From: Rhizobium sp. 007
GTDB taxonomy: Bacteria; Pseudomonadota; Alphaproteobacteria; Rhizobiales; Rhizobiaceae
Reading direction: 5' to 3'
Assembly: GCF_015353075.1 (NCBI RefSeq)
Contig: NZ_CP064190.1
Coordinates: 61,047-125,046, forward strand
DNA length: 64,000 nt
This document shows positions 8,369 through 16,232 of the stretch, in pieces. The stretch's first letter is position 1. Each line of letters begins with the position of its first letter. The position numbers were made by a program, and so were the translations under genes. A model generated the notes under the pieces. The model saw only the letters and a list, made by a program, of their open reading frames with translations. It was not told the DNA's origin and did no database searches.

Positions 8369-8698
8369 ATGCCGCGATCAACCGATGCGCAAAAAGCGGA
8401 ACGCCTCAATACGGCCCATGGGTTGCTCGCGCGTGGGCTGAGTGTGACGGAGGCTGCCTTGTCCTTGTCGCGTCAATTCGCATTATCCCGGCGTCAAGCC
8501 TATCGGTACATCGAGGAGGCGCAGTCGATCGGCCGCCCGGTGCCGGTTGTCGAGCCGGTGACGGCGGTGACGTTCAAGCTTCCGCCGAGTTTGGTCGATG
8601 CTGTCCGGGCTCGGGCGGCGGCGGAAGGGACAACCATCAGCGATATGGTGAGTCGGGCGCTGCGAGCGTTTCTCGGCGAAGCTGGCGGCCATGGCTGA
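8369..8698 (+). CDS. small putative DNA-binding protein of the recombinase element
   Basis: A 109-residue basic protein. The first half looks like a helix-turn-helix (LSVTEAALSLSRQFALSRRQAYRYIEEA) and the second half like a ribbon-helix-helix or CopG-type segment (TFKLPPSLVDAVRARAAAEGTTISDMVSRAL). It precedes the recombinase and probably acts as its accessory factor or autoregulator. The next short frame begins inside its last codons at 8691. Function is inferred from shape and position only. Confidence 0.65.
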   Translation: MPRSTDAQKAERLNTAHGLLARGLSVTEAALSLSRQFALSRRQAYRYIEEAQSIGRPVPVVEPVTAVTFKLPPSLVDAVRARAAAEGTTISDMVSRALRAFLGEAGGHG

Positions 8699-8966
8699 CC
8701 GGCGCGGCCATGATCGCAGCGTCGAGTTCGAGCATAGCTTCGATCGTCTCCATGCCGTCAAACTGGAGCAGGTCTACGGGATTTTGGTCCCAGAGCAGGT
8801 GCGTGCCATCGGCACAGAGCCGTGCGTGAGGGGGAATAACGATGAAGGTCGCCGCGATCTACGCCAGGGTATCCTCCGAACAACAAAAGGAGGAGAACAC
8901 GATCGCCAGCCAGACAGCAGCGCTGGTCGAGTTCGCGCACGAGCAGGGATACAGCGTCCCCGATGA
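8691..8966 (+). CDS. short overlapping frame between the DNA-binding gene and the recombinase
   Basis: Starts with ATG overlapping the end of the preceding gene by eight bases, an arrangement typical of translational coupling. The first 45 or so residues (SVEFEHSFDRLHAVKLEQVYGILVP split in two pieces around HSFDRLHAVKLEQ) look like a real small protein; the rest overlaps the recombinase start at 8842 in another frame. No domain is recognised, so this is a tentative call. Confidence 0.35.
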   Translation: MADRRGHDRSVEFEHSFDRLHAVKLEQVYGILVPEQVRAIGTEPCVRGNNDEGRRDLRQGILRTTKGGEHDRQPDSSAGRVRARAGIQRPR

Positions 8967-10520
8967 GTGGGTGATCGAGGATGAGGGCTTCAGTGGCGCC
9001 AGCCTGTTACGGCCTGGTCTGGAGCGAATGCGCGATCTGGCTGCAGAGGGTCACTTCAGGCCATCCTGATCTACGCGCCGGACCGGCTGAGTCGCAAATA
9101 TGCCTATCAGGTCCTGCTGACCGAGGAGTTTGCCCGTCATGGCGTGGAGACGATCTTCCTGAAGGCACCACATTCGGACACGCCGGAAGATCAGTTGATG
9201 CTGCAATTCCAGGGCATGATCGCCGAGTACGAGCGGGCACAGATTCTCGAACGATCCCGCCGTGGCAAGCGCCACCGCGCCAAGGCCGGGGAAGTCTCTG
9301 TGCTGTGCGGCGCGCCCTATGGTTATCGCTACATTCGCAAGACCAGCGATGCGCCGGCACGTTACGAGATCGACACCGCTGAATACGAGAAATATACGGT
9401 GGACGGCCTGAGCATCGGCGCGATCGCCCGGCTGTTGCGCGAGATGGGGCTGCCCACGCGCCGACGGGTGACCCGCTGGGAGCGCTCGGTCGTTTGGGCG
9501 ATCCTGCGCAACCCGGCCTACAAGGGTACAGCCTGCTTTAACAAGACACAGGTCGGGGCGAGACAGAAGGTGACGAAGCCTTTCCGCTTGTCAGGGCGGG
9601 CGGTCCATGGGGAAAAGAGCAGTGGTCACGAACGGCCGCGCGATGAATGGATTGAGATACCGGTCCCGGCGATCGTCAGTGACGAGACATTCACGCTGGC
9701 GGCAGAGCGCCTGGCTGATAACAAGCGCTTCGCGCCCCGCCGGACCATCGAGCCCAGCATCGTCCAGGGATTGGTCTCTTGTCGTAAATGCGGCTATGCG
9801 TTGTCACGGACGTCGACTCGCAGTTCGGCGCGCAAAATCCACTACTACCGCTGCCTTGGCTCGGACGCATGGCGCCATCTTTGCGGGGCGGTGTGCGACA
9901 GCAAGCCGATCCGCCAGGATCTGCTCGATCAGATCGTGTGGCAGGAAGTCATCCGCCTGATTGAAGACCCGACACTCATCCAGGTCGAACTCGACCGGCG
10001 CCTTGATGCCGCCCGTGCGGCCGAACCGACGAAGCGGCGCCAGGAAGCACTCGAACGCGAACTGACACGGATAGGGAAAAGCAAGGAGCGCCTGCTCACG
10101 GCCTATCAAGAGGATCTCGTATCCCTCGACGAACTACGCCGCCGGATGCCGGAACTTCGTGCCCGCGAGCAATCCATGCACGCCGAACTGCAGGCGATCG
10201 TCGATCAAGCCGCCGACCGGATGTCGTTCCTACGCTTGGCCGAAACCTTGACCGCCTTCCTTCAGCGGCTGCGCGAGTCGGCGGGATCGCTGGACATTAC
10301 CGAGCGCCAGAAAATCGTCCGACTCCTGGTCAAGGAAGTATTGGTCGACAACGATACCATCATGATCCGGCATTCGATCCCGTCACATCCCAAAATGCCA
10401 CCCAGCGGCAGCGAGCCGCACTCAAGTGGCACATTGCCGACGGACGACAAAAGTTACCTTTTGCGTTCAGGGAGTGATCAGCCCCCTCTTGGCAAACCTC
10501 TTTCTTCACTATGCGTTTGA
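8842..10520 (+). pseudogene. large serine recombinase, frameshifted
   Basis: The N-terminal resolvase domain starts VAAIYARVSSEQQ with the catalytic Ser in RVSS. After GLERMRDLAAEGHF near 9057 one base is missing relative to the continuation QAILIYAPDRLSRKYAYQ, which is in another frame. The rest is intact: recombinase domain (SVVWAILRNPAYKGT), a zinc ribbon (LVSCRKCGYALSRTST ... YYRCLG) and a long coiled coil. The 3' end reads through the inverted repeat into the intron RT sequence. Large serine recombinases integrate and excise elements by double-strand exchange. The single-base deletion near 9057 would abolish it unless it is a sequencing error. Confidence 0.85.
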
Positions 10521-11151
10521 CATGTGGATGTGTCGGAATTTCCCGGACATTCCGTTTGAGCGCTATGCTGACGACGCGATCTGTCATTGTCGGACCGAGG
10601 ACCAGGCGATGGCGCTTCAGAAAGCTCTGGACGCGCGTTTTACTGACTGCGGGCTGACGCTTCATCCTGACAAGACTAAAATCGTCTACTGTAAGGATGA
10701 AAGTCGGCGAGGTACTCACCCGGTCTACAAGTTCGACTTTCTCGGCTACACTTTCCAGCCGAGACTGGTGAGCAAGAAGGCCGGGGGCATGAGTGTCTCA
10801 TTCAGTCCCGCTGCCAGTCCAACGGCGCTCAAGGCGATCCGGGGCACGATCCGTAGTTGGTCCTTGCACCTTCGCAGTGACAAGGCTCTCGATGATCTGG
10901 CACGGATGTTCAACTCATACATCCGCGGCTGGATCAATTACTATGGTCGGTTCTGTCCTTCAGCTCTCCAACCTACGCTCTGGAGCATCGAACGATACTT
11001 GGCTCGATGGGCTACGGGAAAGTACAAGTCCTTGCGTAGGCACAAGCGGCGATCCCGACATTGGCTTTTGCGCATCGCGCAGCGCCAACCTCGGTTGTTC
11101 GCCCATTGGCCTCTGCTTCATGGATACGGTCGAACAATGGGAGCCGGATGA
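10481..11151 (+). pseudogene. group II intron reverse transcriptase/maturase, 3' part
   Basis: Continues the intron protein after the inserted element: SPLLANLFLHYAFDMWM, then the RT active site FERYADDAICH, TKIVYCKDESRRG, FDFLGYTFQPR, and the maturase region (YIRGWINYYGRFCPSAL, SIERYLARWA). It ends shortly after QPRLFAHW with no endonuclease domain, as in RmInt1. The stop overlaps the start of domain V, a normal arrangement for these introns. Confidence 0.92.
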
Positions 11152-11174
11152 TGCGAGAGTATCACGTCCGGTTC
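11141..11174 (+). ncRNA. group II intron domain V
   Basis: A 34-base hairpin starting GAGCCGGATG, with a GAGA tetraloop region and closing ACGTCCGGTTC. It has the conserved AGC near the 5' side and the 3' CCGGTTC arm of domain V, the catalytic centre of group II introns. It is followed by a GC-rich hairpin (stem GCGTGGGGG/CCCCCGCGC) that fits domain VI. Confidence 0.85.
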
Positions 11175-11210
11175 TGAGAGAGCGTGGGGGTGAAACTCCC
11201 CCGCGCCACT

Positions 11211-11678
11211 CGCCGTGTGGTGGCCATCAATGGCAAGAAGCAGTGGCTCTGGCGTGCCATCGATCAGGACGGCTTCGTCCTCGAAGTGCTGGTGCAAAGC
11301 CGCCGAAATGCCAAGGCGGCAAAGCGCCTGATGCGCAAGTTGCTGAAGGCTCAAGGGCGGACACCACGGGTCATGATCACCGACAAGCTCCGGTCCTATG
11401 ATGCCGCCAGGCGCGACCTCATGCCCGGTGTCGAACACCGGTCGCACAAAGGCCTCAATAATCGAGCGGAAAATTCGCACCAGCCGACCCGACGACGCGA
11501 AAGGATCATGAAACGCTTCAAGTCGGCACGCCAGCTTCAGCGGTTCGTTTCCATCCATGATCCGATTGCCAACCTGTTCCACTTTCCCCGCAATACGCTG
11601 TCATCGGCTCAACATCGAGACCTGCGTAACGCCGCCATGCAAATCTGGAACAAAATCGCGTGTGTCGCCGCAGCCTGA
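11211..11678 (+). pseudogene. IS6-family transposase, 3' exon
   Basis: Resumes the transposase with VVAINGKKQWLWRAIDQDG, the second catalytic Asp in MITDKLRSYD, the Glu in NNRAENSHQP, and a normal C-terminus. The first base is approximate because the intron 3' junction is not fixed. The sequence is close to the intact transposase at 1735-2439 (for example EHRSHKGLNNRAENSH in both). Confidence 0.85.
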
Positions 11679-11722
11679 CAGCCGTCCCGGCCAGCTATCG
11701 CTGCATCAATCCGCTGATAACT

Positions 11723-12061
11723 TTACAGTGCCGGCGCGCCACCACCCGACGGCGTAGTCTCAAAATGGTGCCAGCCATCCGGGAGATCTTCTTCAAGCGG
11801 CAAATGAAAGTAGGTGCGGTGGAGATCATGATGCAGCCCGTCTCGCTCGAAAGTGCGATAGCTGTCGCCCAGGAGCCGAAACCCCGTTCGGTCCAACAGC
11901 CCGGTTTCCTCGCCGAATCCACGGCGGGCGGCATCAATCATCTGTTCCCCCACTTCAACTGTGCCTCCCGGCACTTGTATGGGAACTTCAGGAAAATCCG
12001 GTTCATCGAACACCAAAAGACCACGAGACGTGGTGCCGTAGACCAAGGCTTTCTCAATCAA
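11723..12061 (-). pseudogene. NUDIX hydrolase, 3' end lost to the IS6 element
   Basis: NUDIX box region GGTVEVGEQMIDAARRGFGEETGL near residues 31-54; the usual REUXEE reads RGFGEE, so one conserved Glu is Gly. The last codons lie in the IS6 terminal repeat (element end at 11732), so the native C-terminus is missing. NUDIX proteins hydrolyse nucleoside diphosphates linked to another moiety. Downstream partners on the same strand include a kinase-like gene and another NUDIX gene. Confidence 0.7.
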
Positions 12062-12102
12062 AATGCCCCTCCATGCGGGATCAGCCTTAATCGACTGAAA
12101 AG

Positions 12103-12669
12103 TCAGAAATCTGATGACATCTGTAACAGCCGGGCCATTTCCCGGTGGGAACGGAGCACTGCCACCGGGACATTTGGCCCATGCCGATCGATAGATTGGA
12201 TGAAGATCGGTGCGTATTTCTTCTCGAAATTCCAGATATAGGAAAGGAACTCCCGGTTTGGCAGCCGTTCAGGGCAACCCGGCGCCATGGCTGGTCGCAC
12301 CGAACCATAGAAGCGGCCAACGCGTCTTGCCAGTCCAAACAAGGCGACACGCCGGGGAACACGCACCCACAGAACCAGATCAGTGTGCGCTAATCTGAGA
12401 TCGAAAGACGATGCGCCGCTGCCGTCCATGACCCATCGGCTGCGCCGGGTCATTTCAGCGATGAGAGTCCTTTGCTCCTGACGGTCACGCTCTTTCCAGC
12501 CCGGCAACCATCTTACATCGCGATCGAGTGATTGGAATTCCAGATTAAACGAATTGGCGATCTTCTGGGAAAAAGTCGTCTTTCCCCCTCCAGAGCAACC
12601 GATTACGAGAACTCGATTGGCTCTTGCCAGTTTCGCCGCCGCTTCGCTTAAAGCCACGTATCGAGGCAT
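12103..12669 (-). CDS. P-loop kinase-like protein (adenylate kinase/FlaR type)
   Basis: A 188-residue P-loop NTPase with Walker A VLVIGCSGGGKTTFS near residue 24, then SLDRDVRWLPGW and a lid-like basic segment (VPRRVALFGLARRVGRF). This layout matches small AAA/adenylate-kinase-like proteins often annotated as FlaR-like or topology modulation proteins, whose substrates are mostly unknown. It lies between two NUDIX genes on the same strand, so a role in nucleotide metabolism is plausible. Confidence 0.72.
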   Translation of the reverse strand: MPRYVALSEAAAKLARANRVLVIGCSGGGKTTFSQKIANSFNLEFQSLDRDVRWLPGWKERDRQEQRTLIAEMTRRSRWVMDGSGASSFDLRLAHTDLVLWVRVPRRVALFGLARRVGRFYGSVRPAMAPGCPERLPNREFLSYIWNFEKKYAPIFIQSIDRHGPNVPVAVLRSHREMARLLQMSSDF

Positions 12670-12687
12670 CGCACGTATCCTTGTCGA

Positions 12688-13145
12688 TCAGGCTTTTGGG
12701 GAAGCGGCTTCAATTAGCAGATGCCGAACCGGATCTCGCTGCACAAATTCCGCCTCTACGTGCTTCAGCACATGGCGCTGTCCTGCAAATGGCACCATCG
12801 CCAAGGCCGCCTCGAACGACACCCATCGAAATTCGCTGTGCTCGTGGTTGATCATCACCGCCGCATCTGCATCCACGAAGACCGGTAGCATGCTGATGGC
12901 ATCACGATCGGCCTCATAGAATTGCTCGCATATATCTGCGGAATACAGGCGGCCACAGGTCAGACCCGTTTCTTCGCGAACTTCACGCAACGCCGCTTCC
13001 CATGCCTTTTCACCGTCTTCGATGCCGCCAGCTATCTGGCACCATTCACCAACCATCGACGCAGAAGCAGTACTTCGCATCGAGAGCCAACTTCGCGGAT
13101 CAGGACGACCGACACAGCAAAGGAGCGGATGGGAATATCGGCCAT
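12688..13145 (-). pseudogene. NUDIX hydrolase with a frameshift
   Basis: ATG at 13145 gives MADIPIRSFAVSVVLIREVG ending in VLLLRR; the continuation VGEWCQIAGGIEDGEKAWEAA, followed by a full NUDIX box (REVREETGL), is in a different frame. One inserted or deleted base near 13055-13065 explains it. Downstream residues are well preserved, so the damage is recent or a sequencing error. The start lies five bases after the histidine phosphatase stop, indicating one transcript. Confidence 0.75.
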
Positions 13146-13149
13146 GAAT

Positions 13150-13773
13150 CTAGTTCTCCAAGTGGGATGCATCCGCCAAGCGGAGGACTGCACGGCTCCG
13201 CCAATAATCCTCCTGCCGAAGGTGGGTGATGCTGCCCGATTTTGCCGGAAAGCTGACAAAGCCAACAGCTTCGATCGGCATCATGATCCAGGCCGCGATG
13301 ACGAAGGTGAGCGCAAAACCATGAGTGACGATGATCTGGGTTTCGCAGGGGCGTGATGCAATGCGATCTATGGATCGATAGACCCGCTCTGCGATTTCAC
13401 GTCTGGTCTCACCGTCCTCGATTCCGCCTCGATGGTCCATCCTATCGTAGTCGGGAGCTGGGATCTGGCGTGCATCGAGCCATGCTTGCGGCATGCCACC
13501 AGCAGAACCATAGCTGAGTTCCCGGAGATCGCTGGTGGTTTCGATCGGGCAGAGAAAGCGGTCAGCGATAATTGCGGCAGTTTGCGAAGCCCGTAATAGA
13601 TCGGAGCTGAAAATTTCCACGGGAGTGTCACCGATTGTTGCGGCCAACTGATCAGCTGTGACTCCCGCGTCAGCTTCACCTTGCGCGGTCAGGCCAGTAT
13701 CGTACCAGCCTCCAACCTTGCTTTCGACGTGATGGATAGACTGAGTATGCGTGACAACAAATAGGTTCTTCAT
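13150..13773 (-). CDS. histidine phosphatase family protein
   Basis: A 207-residue phosphoglycerate-mutase-like protein. The second catalytic histidine is clear in IIVTHGFALTF. The N-terminal motif, normally RHG, reads VVTHTQS, so the catalytic His is kept but the preceding Arg is Thr; the lineage with WYDTGLTAQGEADA may have altered activity. Start at 13773 (MKNLFVVTH) is preferred over an in-frame site 57 bases upstream. First gene of a probable operon with the frameshifted NUDIX gene. Confidence 0.78.
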   Translation of the reverse strand: MKNLFVVTHTQSIHHVESKVGGWYDTGLTAQGEADAGVTADQLAATIGDTPVEIFSSDLLRASQTAAIIADRFLCPIETTSDLRELSYGSAGGMPQAWLDARQIPAPDYDRMDHRGGIEDGETRREIAERVYRSIDRIASRPCETQIIVTHGFALTFVIAAWIMMPIEAVGFVSFPAKSGSITHLRQEDYWRSRAVLRLADASHLEN

Positions 13774-13810
13774 GGCAATTCGTTTTGAATTTCTGTCGCG
13801 ATAATCCCGA

Positions 13811-14498
13811 TCAAAGCGACGGTTTTGCAATCGAACTTTGCACCGTCGCAGAAGTCAACTTTTGCGACAAGGTTTCTTGCTTCGCTATGTCGTGCTGATG
13901 TCGCGCCCAAATGCGTTTCACCTGTGCCTCGCTACATCCAGTAAGTTTCGCAGTCCTGCTGATACTGTTGCCGCCAGACCGGAAGGCAATAATGCGTTCG
14001 TGTGTCACCAGGTCAGCTTGGCGTCCGGCATACTTCCCGCTCGCCTTTGCCAGTTCGATGCCCTGCCGCTGGCGCTCTCGGCGATCCTCGAAATCATCCC
14101 GAGCCATTTGCAGCGCGAGCTTCAGAAGCATCCCTTGGATCGACTCGAGCACGATCTTCGCGACGCCATCGGCACTTGCCGCTAAGTCGCTCAGATCCAC
14201 GATACCGGGGACGGCAAGGCGCGCACCCTTATCGCGAATTGCTGCGATAAGCTTTTCAGCTTCAGGCAAAGGCAGACGGCTGACGGTCAATCTTCTCCGC
14301 AACGACAACCTCGCCCGGCTGAAGGTCGGAGATCAGCCGTAACAGCTCCGGCCGATCGGCGCGAGCACCGGATGCTTTCTCGCGGTAGACGCCGGCGATA
14401 TAGTATCCGGCTTCCCTCGCCTCAACGATGATCGATTCCTGACGATCGAGATCCTGCCCTTGCGTGCTGACACGCAGATAAACACGAGCAATGCGCAT
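13811..14498 (-). pseudogene. serine resolvase, frameshifted
   Basis: Resolvase N-terminus MRIARVYLRVSTQGQDLDRQ with the catalytic Ser in RVST, then ASGARADRPELLRL and VVVAEKIDR. After KIDR (near 14285) the expected SRLPLPEAEKLIAAI continues in another frame and runs to a C-terminal helix-turn-helix (ISRTAKLTGCSEAQVKRIW). One base is missing. The intact relatives resolve cointegrates or invert DNA. Confidence 0.85.
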
Positions 14499-14783
14499 TT
14501 CCCCTCCAGGACGGCTCAGCGCTTAGCTTACTGGCCTAGCTCAAAATTTGAAAGAGCGATCCTATTTCAACAGGCTTTAGTGGCCTATTTTATTGAGCCT
14601 ATGCCGGCACAATATCTCCGATGGCGTGAACACAAGGCCAAGGTCGGCTACCACCCACGTCCGTTGAGGATAACCTTGGGGTGATTCGTAGCGCGTAACT
14701 TTACACGCTAAGGACGGGCATCTAGGCTCGAGGCAATGATTCGATAGTGGCCCACCACCATGAACACCACCAGACGTCCGTCT

Positions 14784-15167
14784 ATGAAAACACCGCCTCA
14801 TCCAGGCCAATTCGTGCGCTTCAAGATCATCGGGCCGCGTGGGCTGTCGGTGAAAGACGCGGCTTTTGCTTTGGGGATCCACCGGGTCGCGCTTTCCCGG
14901 TTCCTGAATGAACAGGCGGCGCTCTCGCCGGAAATGGCTATTCGCCTCGAAAAAGCTTTCGGGGCCGACATGGAATACTTGATGAGAATGCAAACTGAAT
15001 ACGATATCTCGCAGGCAAAACTAAAATTCACAAGCGTTAAAGTCGTCCAGAATTTCCAGTGCAATGAACAAAACAGAAGTAACTCTGAAACCCTCACGAG
15101 GGAATTTAGATCCCGCTTCATCGAAGCCAGTACAAATACAAACTCGGAAGACAAAAAGCCTGCGTAG
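14784..15167 (+). CDS. HigA-like XRE-family antitoxin/regulator
   Basis: The first 75 residues are a classic HigA helix-turn-helix (KTPPHPGQFVRFKI, GLSVKDAAFALGIHRVALSRF, LSPEMAIRLEKAFG). The C-terminal 45 residues are polar and unusual for HigA. An ATG 24 bases upstream is also in frame. No HigB-type toxin is visible next to it; about 260 bases upstream (14500-14760) hold no recognisable gene. It lies 42 bases before a DNA methyltransferase, so it may work as a controller of the restriction locus rather than an antitoxin. Confidence 0.7.
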   Translation: MKTPPHPGQFVRFKIIGPRGLSVKDAAFALGIHRVALSRFLNEQAALSPEMAIRLEKAFGADMEYLMRMQTEYDISQAKLKFTSVKVVQNFQCNEQNRSNSETLTREFRSRFIEASTNTNSEDKKPA

Positions 15168-15209
15168 GCTTTTGAAATACTAACGTGCAAATACAAAGCG
15201 GGGATCGAA

Positions 15210-16232
15210 ATGGGTAAAACGGCGCTAAAAGTCGTAGCTGGCATGGACGTAAGCCTGAACAAACGAGCAAAGGCAGCGGGGTCGTCCAGCCAGAGGCCGC
15301 AAACCAAAGCCAATGCGGCTATGAACCCAAGCGTCATTGACGACGAAATTTTTCTATCTCCGATACTACAACGCAAGGCGTTTTACGCAGACGAACAGAC
15401 GATAATTCTGAACATGGATGTATCCGATGCGCTTGAGCTGCTGGCGCAGACGGGAATGATGGTGAACTGCATTGTTACTTCACCACCGTTCTACGGACAG
15501 CGCGACTATGGCGTTGACGGGCAAATAGGCTTGGAGGAGCACCCCTCGGCCTTCATCGAAAAGCTTGTCGCCACACTTGACGGGTGCGACCCGATCTTAG
15601 CACCCAACGGCAGCATGTGGGTCAACATCGGCGATACCTATTGGAGCGGGAAGGGGGAGCATAAAAGCGGAGAGGCGAAACAAAACGCCCGCCGCTTCGG
15701 CATCCGTCCGCAGGACAAAAAAGGTGACGGCAAATGGTGCATACCAAAGCAGCTGCTGCTGATACCGCATCGCTTCGCGATCGCGATGCAGGACAACGGA
15801 TGGACGGTCCGCAACGATAACGTATGGCTGAAACCAAACCCAATCCCCGATCAGGTGCGGGATCGGTGCTCGATTTCGCACGAGTACGTTTTCCACATCG
15901 TTAAAGAACGTTGGTACTACTTCAACAAGGAACCCGTAGGCCGTGTGACCGACTCTGGCTCGGTGCTGCCGCCGCTGGATACGTGGGAAGTACCGCCAGT
16001 TCGTGGACTACACCACGGCCACAAAGCCCGTTTCTCAGAAGAGCTCGTCCGCATTCCGATTCTCACGACTACACCTTCAAGAGGAGTCGTTCTCGATCCT
16101 TTTGCAGGGAGTGGCACGAGCCTCGTCTTCGCACGAAAGAATGGATTCCGGGCCATTGGAATCGATATCAAAAAAGACTTCTGCAAGATGATGGTGAAAA
16201 ATCTTGAGAAGTTAGAGTGCGGAGCGATCTAG
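15210..16232 (+). CDS. DNA methyltransferase, beta class (N4-cytosine or N6-adenine)
   Basis: A 340-residue amino-methyltransferase. Catalytic motif IV is TSPPF near residue 90 and the SAM-binding motif I is DPFAGSGTSLVFA near residue 295, an IV-TRD-I order that defines the beta class. SPPF favours N4-cytosine, but adenine is possible. A target-recognition region lies between (residues 140-260). Its stop overlaps the start of the McrB-like gene, and the McrC-like gene follows, so the three form one unit in which it probably protects or marks host DNA. Confidence 0.85.
   Translation: MGKTALKVVAGMDVSLNKRAKAAGSSSQRPQTKANAAMNPSVIDDEIFLSPILQRKAFYADEQTIILNMDVSDALELLAQTGMMVNCIVTSPPFYGQRDYGVDGQIGLEEHPSAFIEKLVATLDGCDPILAPNGSMWVNIGDTYWSGKGEHKSGEAKQNARRFGIRPQDKKGDGKWCIPKQLLLIPHRFAIAMQDNGWTVRNDNVWLKPNPIPDQVRDRCSISHEYVFHIVKERWYYFNKEPVGRVTDSGSVLPPLDTWEVPPVRGLHHGHKARFSEELVRIPILTTTPSRGVVLDPFAGSGTSLVFARKNGFRAIGIDIKKDFCKMMVKNLEKLECGAI

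Larger units (their letters stand above)
8264..10474 (+). mobile_element. serine-recombinase mobile element nested in the intron RT gene
   Basis: A 2,211-bp insertion bounded by a 25-bp perfect inverted repeat (8264-8288 and 10450-10474, beginning CTCCCTGAACGCAAAAGG from each outside end) and flanked on both sides by TGATCA (8258-8263 and 10475-10480). Removing the element and one TGATCA restores the RT codons GGVISPLL. It carries a small DNA-binding-type gene, a short overlapping frame and a large serine recombinase gene with a frameshift. The repeat unit CAAAAGGTAA recurs inside the left end (about 8345-8354), suggesting recombinase binding sites. Confidence 0.88.
7138..11210 (+). mobile_element. 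RmInt1-like (bacterial class D) group II intron, disrupted
   Basis: The 5' end GTGTG at 7138 fits the group II consensus and interrupts the transposase codon after WHVDE. The 3' part has a clear domain V hairpin (11141-11174) followed by a domain VI-like GC-rich hairpin around 11182-11207. The 3' boundary is uncertain by several bases because exact rejoining of the transposase frame cannot be fixed by eye. The encoded reverse transcriptase resembles RmInt1-type proteins: strong RT and maturase regions and no endonuclease domain at the C-terminus. Such introns typically sit inside insertion sequences, as here. A second element splits the reverse transcriptase gene, so splicing would need a maturase from another copy. 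Confidence 0.85.
6853..11732 (+). mobile_element. IS6-family element carrying a group II intron and a nested recombinase element
   Basis: Outer boundaries are imperfect inverted repeats at 6853 (GGTATTGCCAAGTTGT) and 11732 (GGCACTGTAAAGTTAT read from outside), with 11 of the first 18 positions matching. Removing the roughly 4.07-kb intron leaves about 812 bp, a normal IS6 size and almost the same as the 807-bp element at 1684. The right end cuts the NUDIX gene at 11723-12061, showing where it landed. Both invasions disrupt the transposase, so the element is probably immobile without help in trans. Confidence 0.75.
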
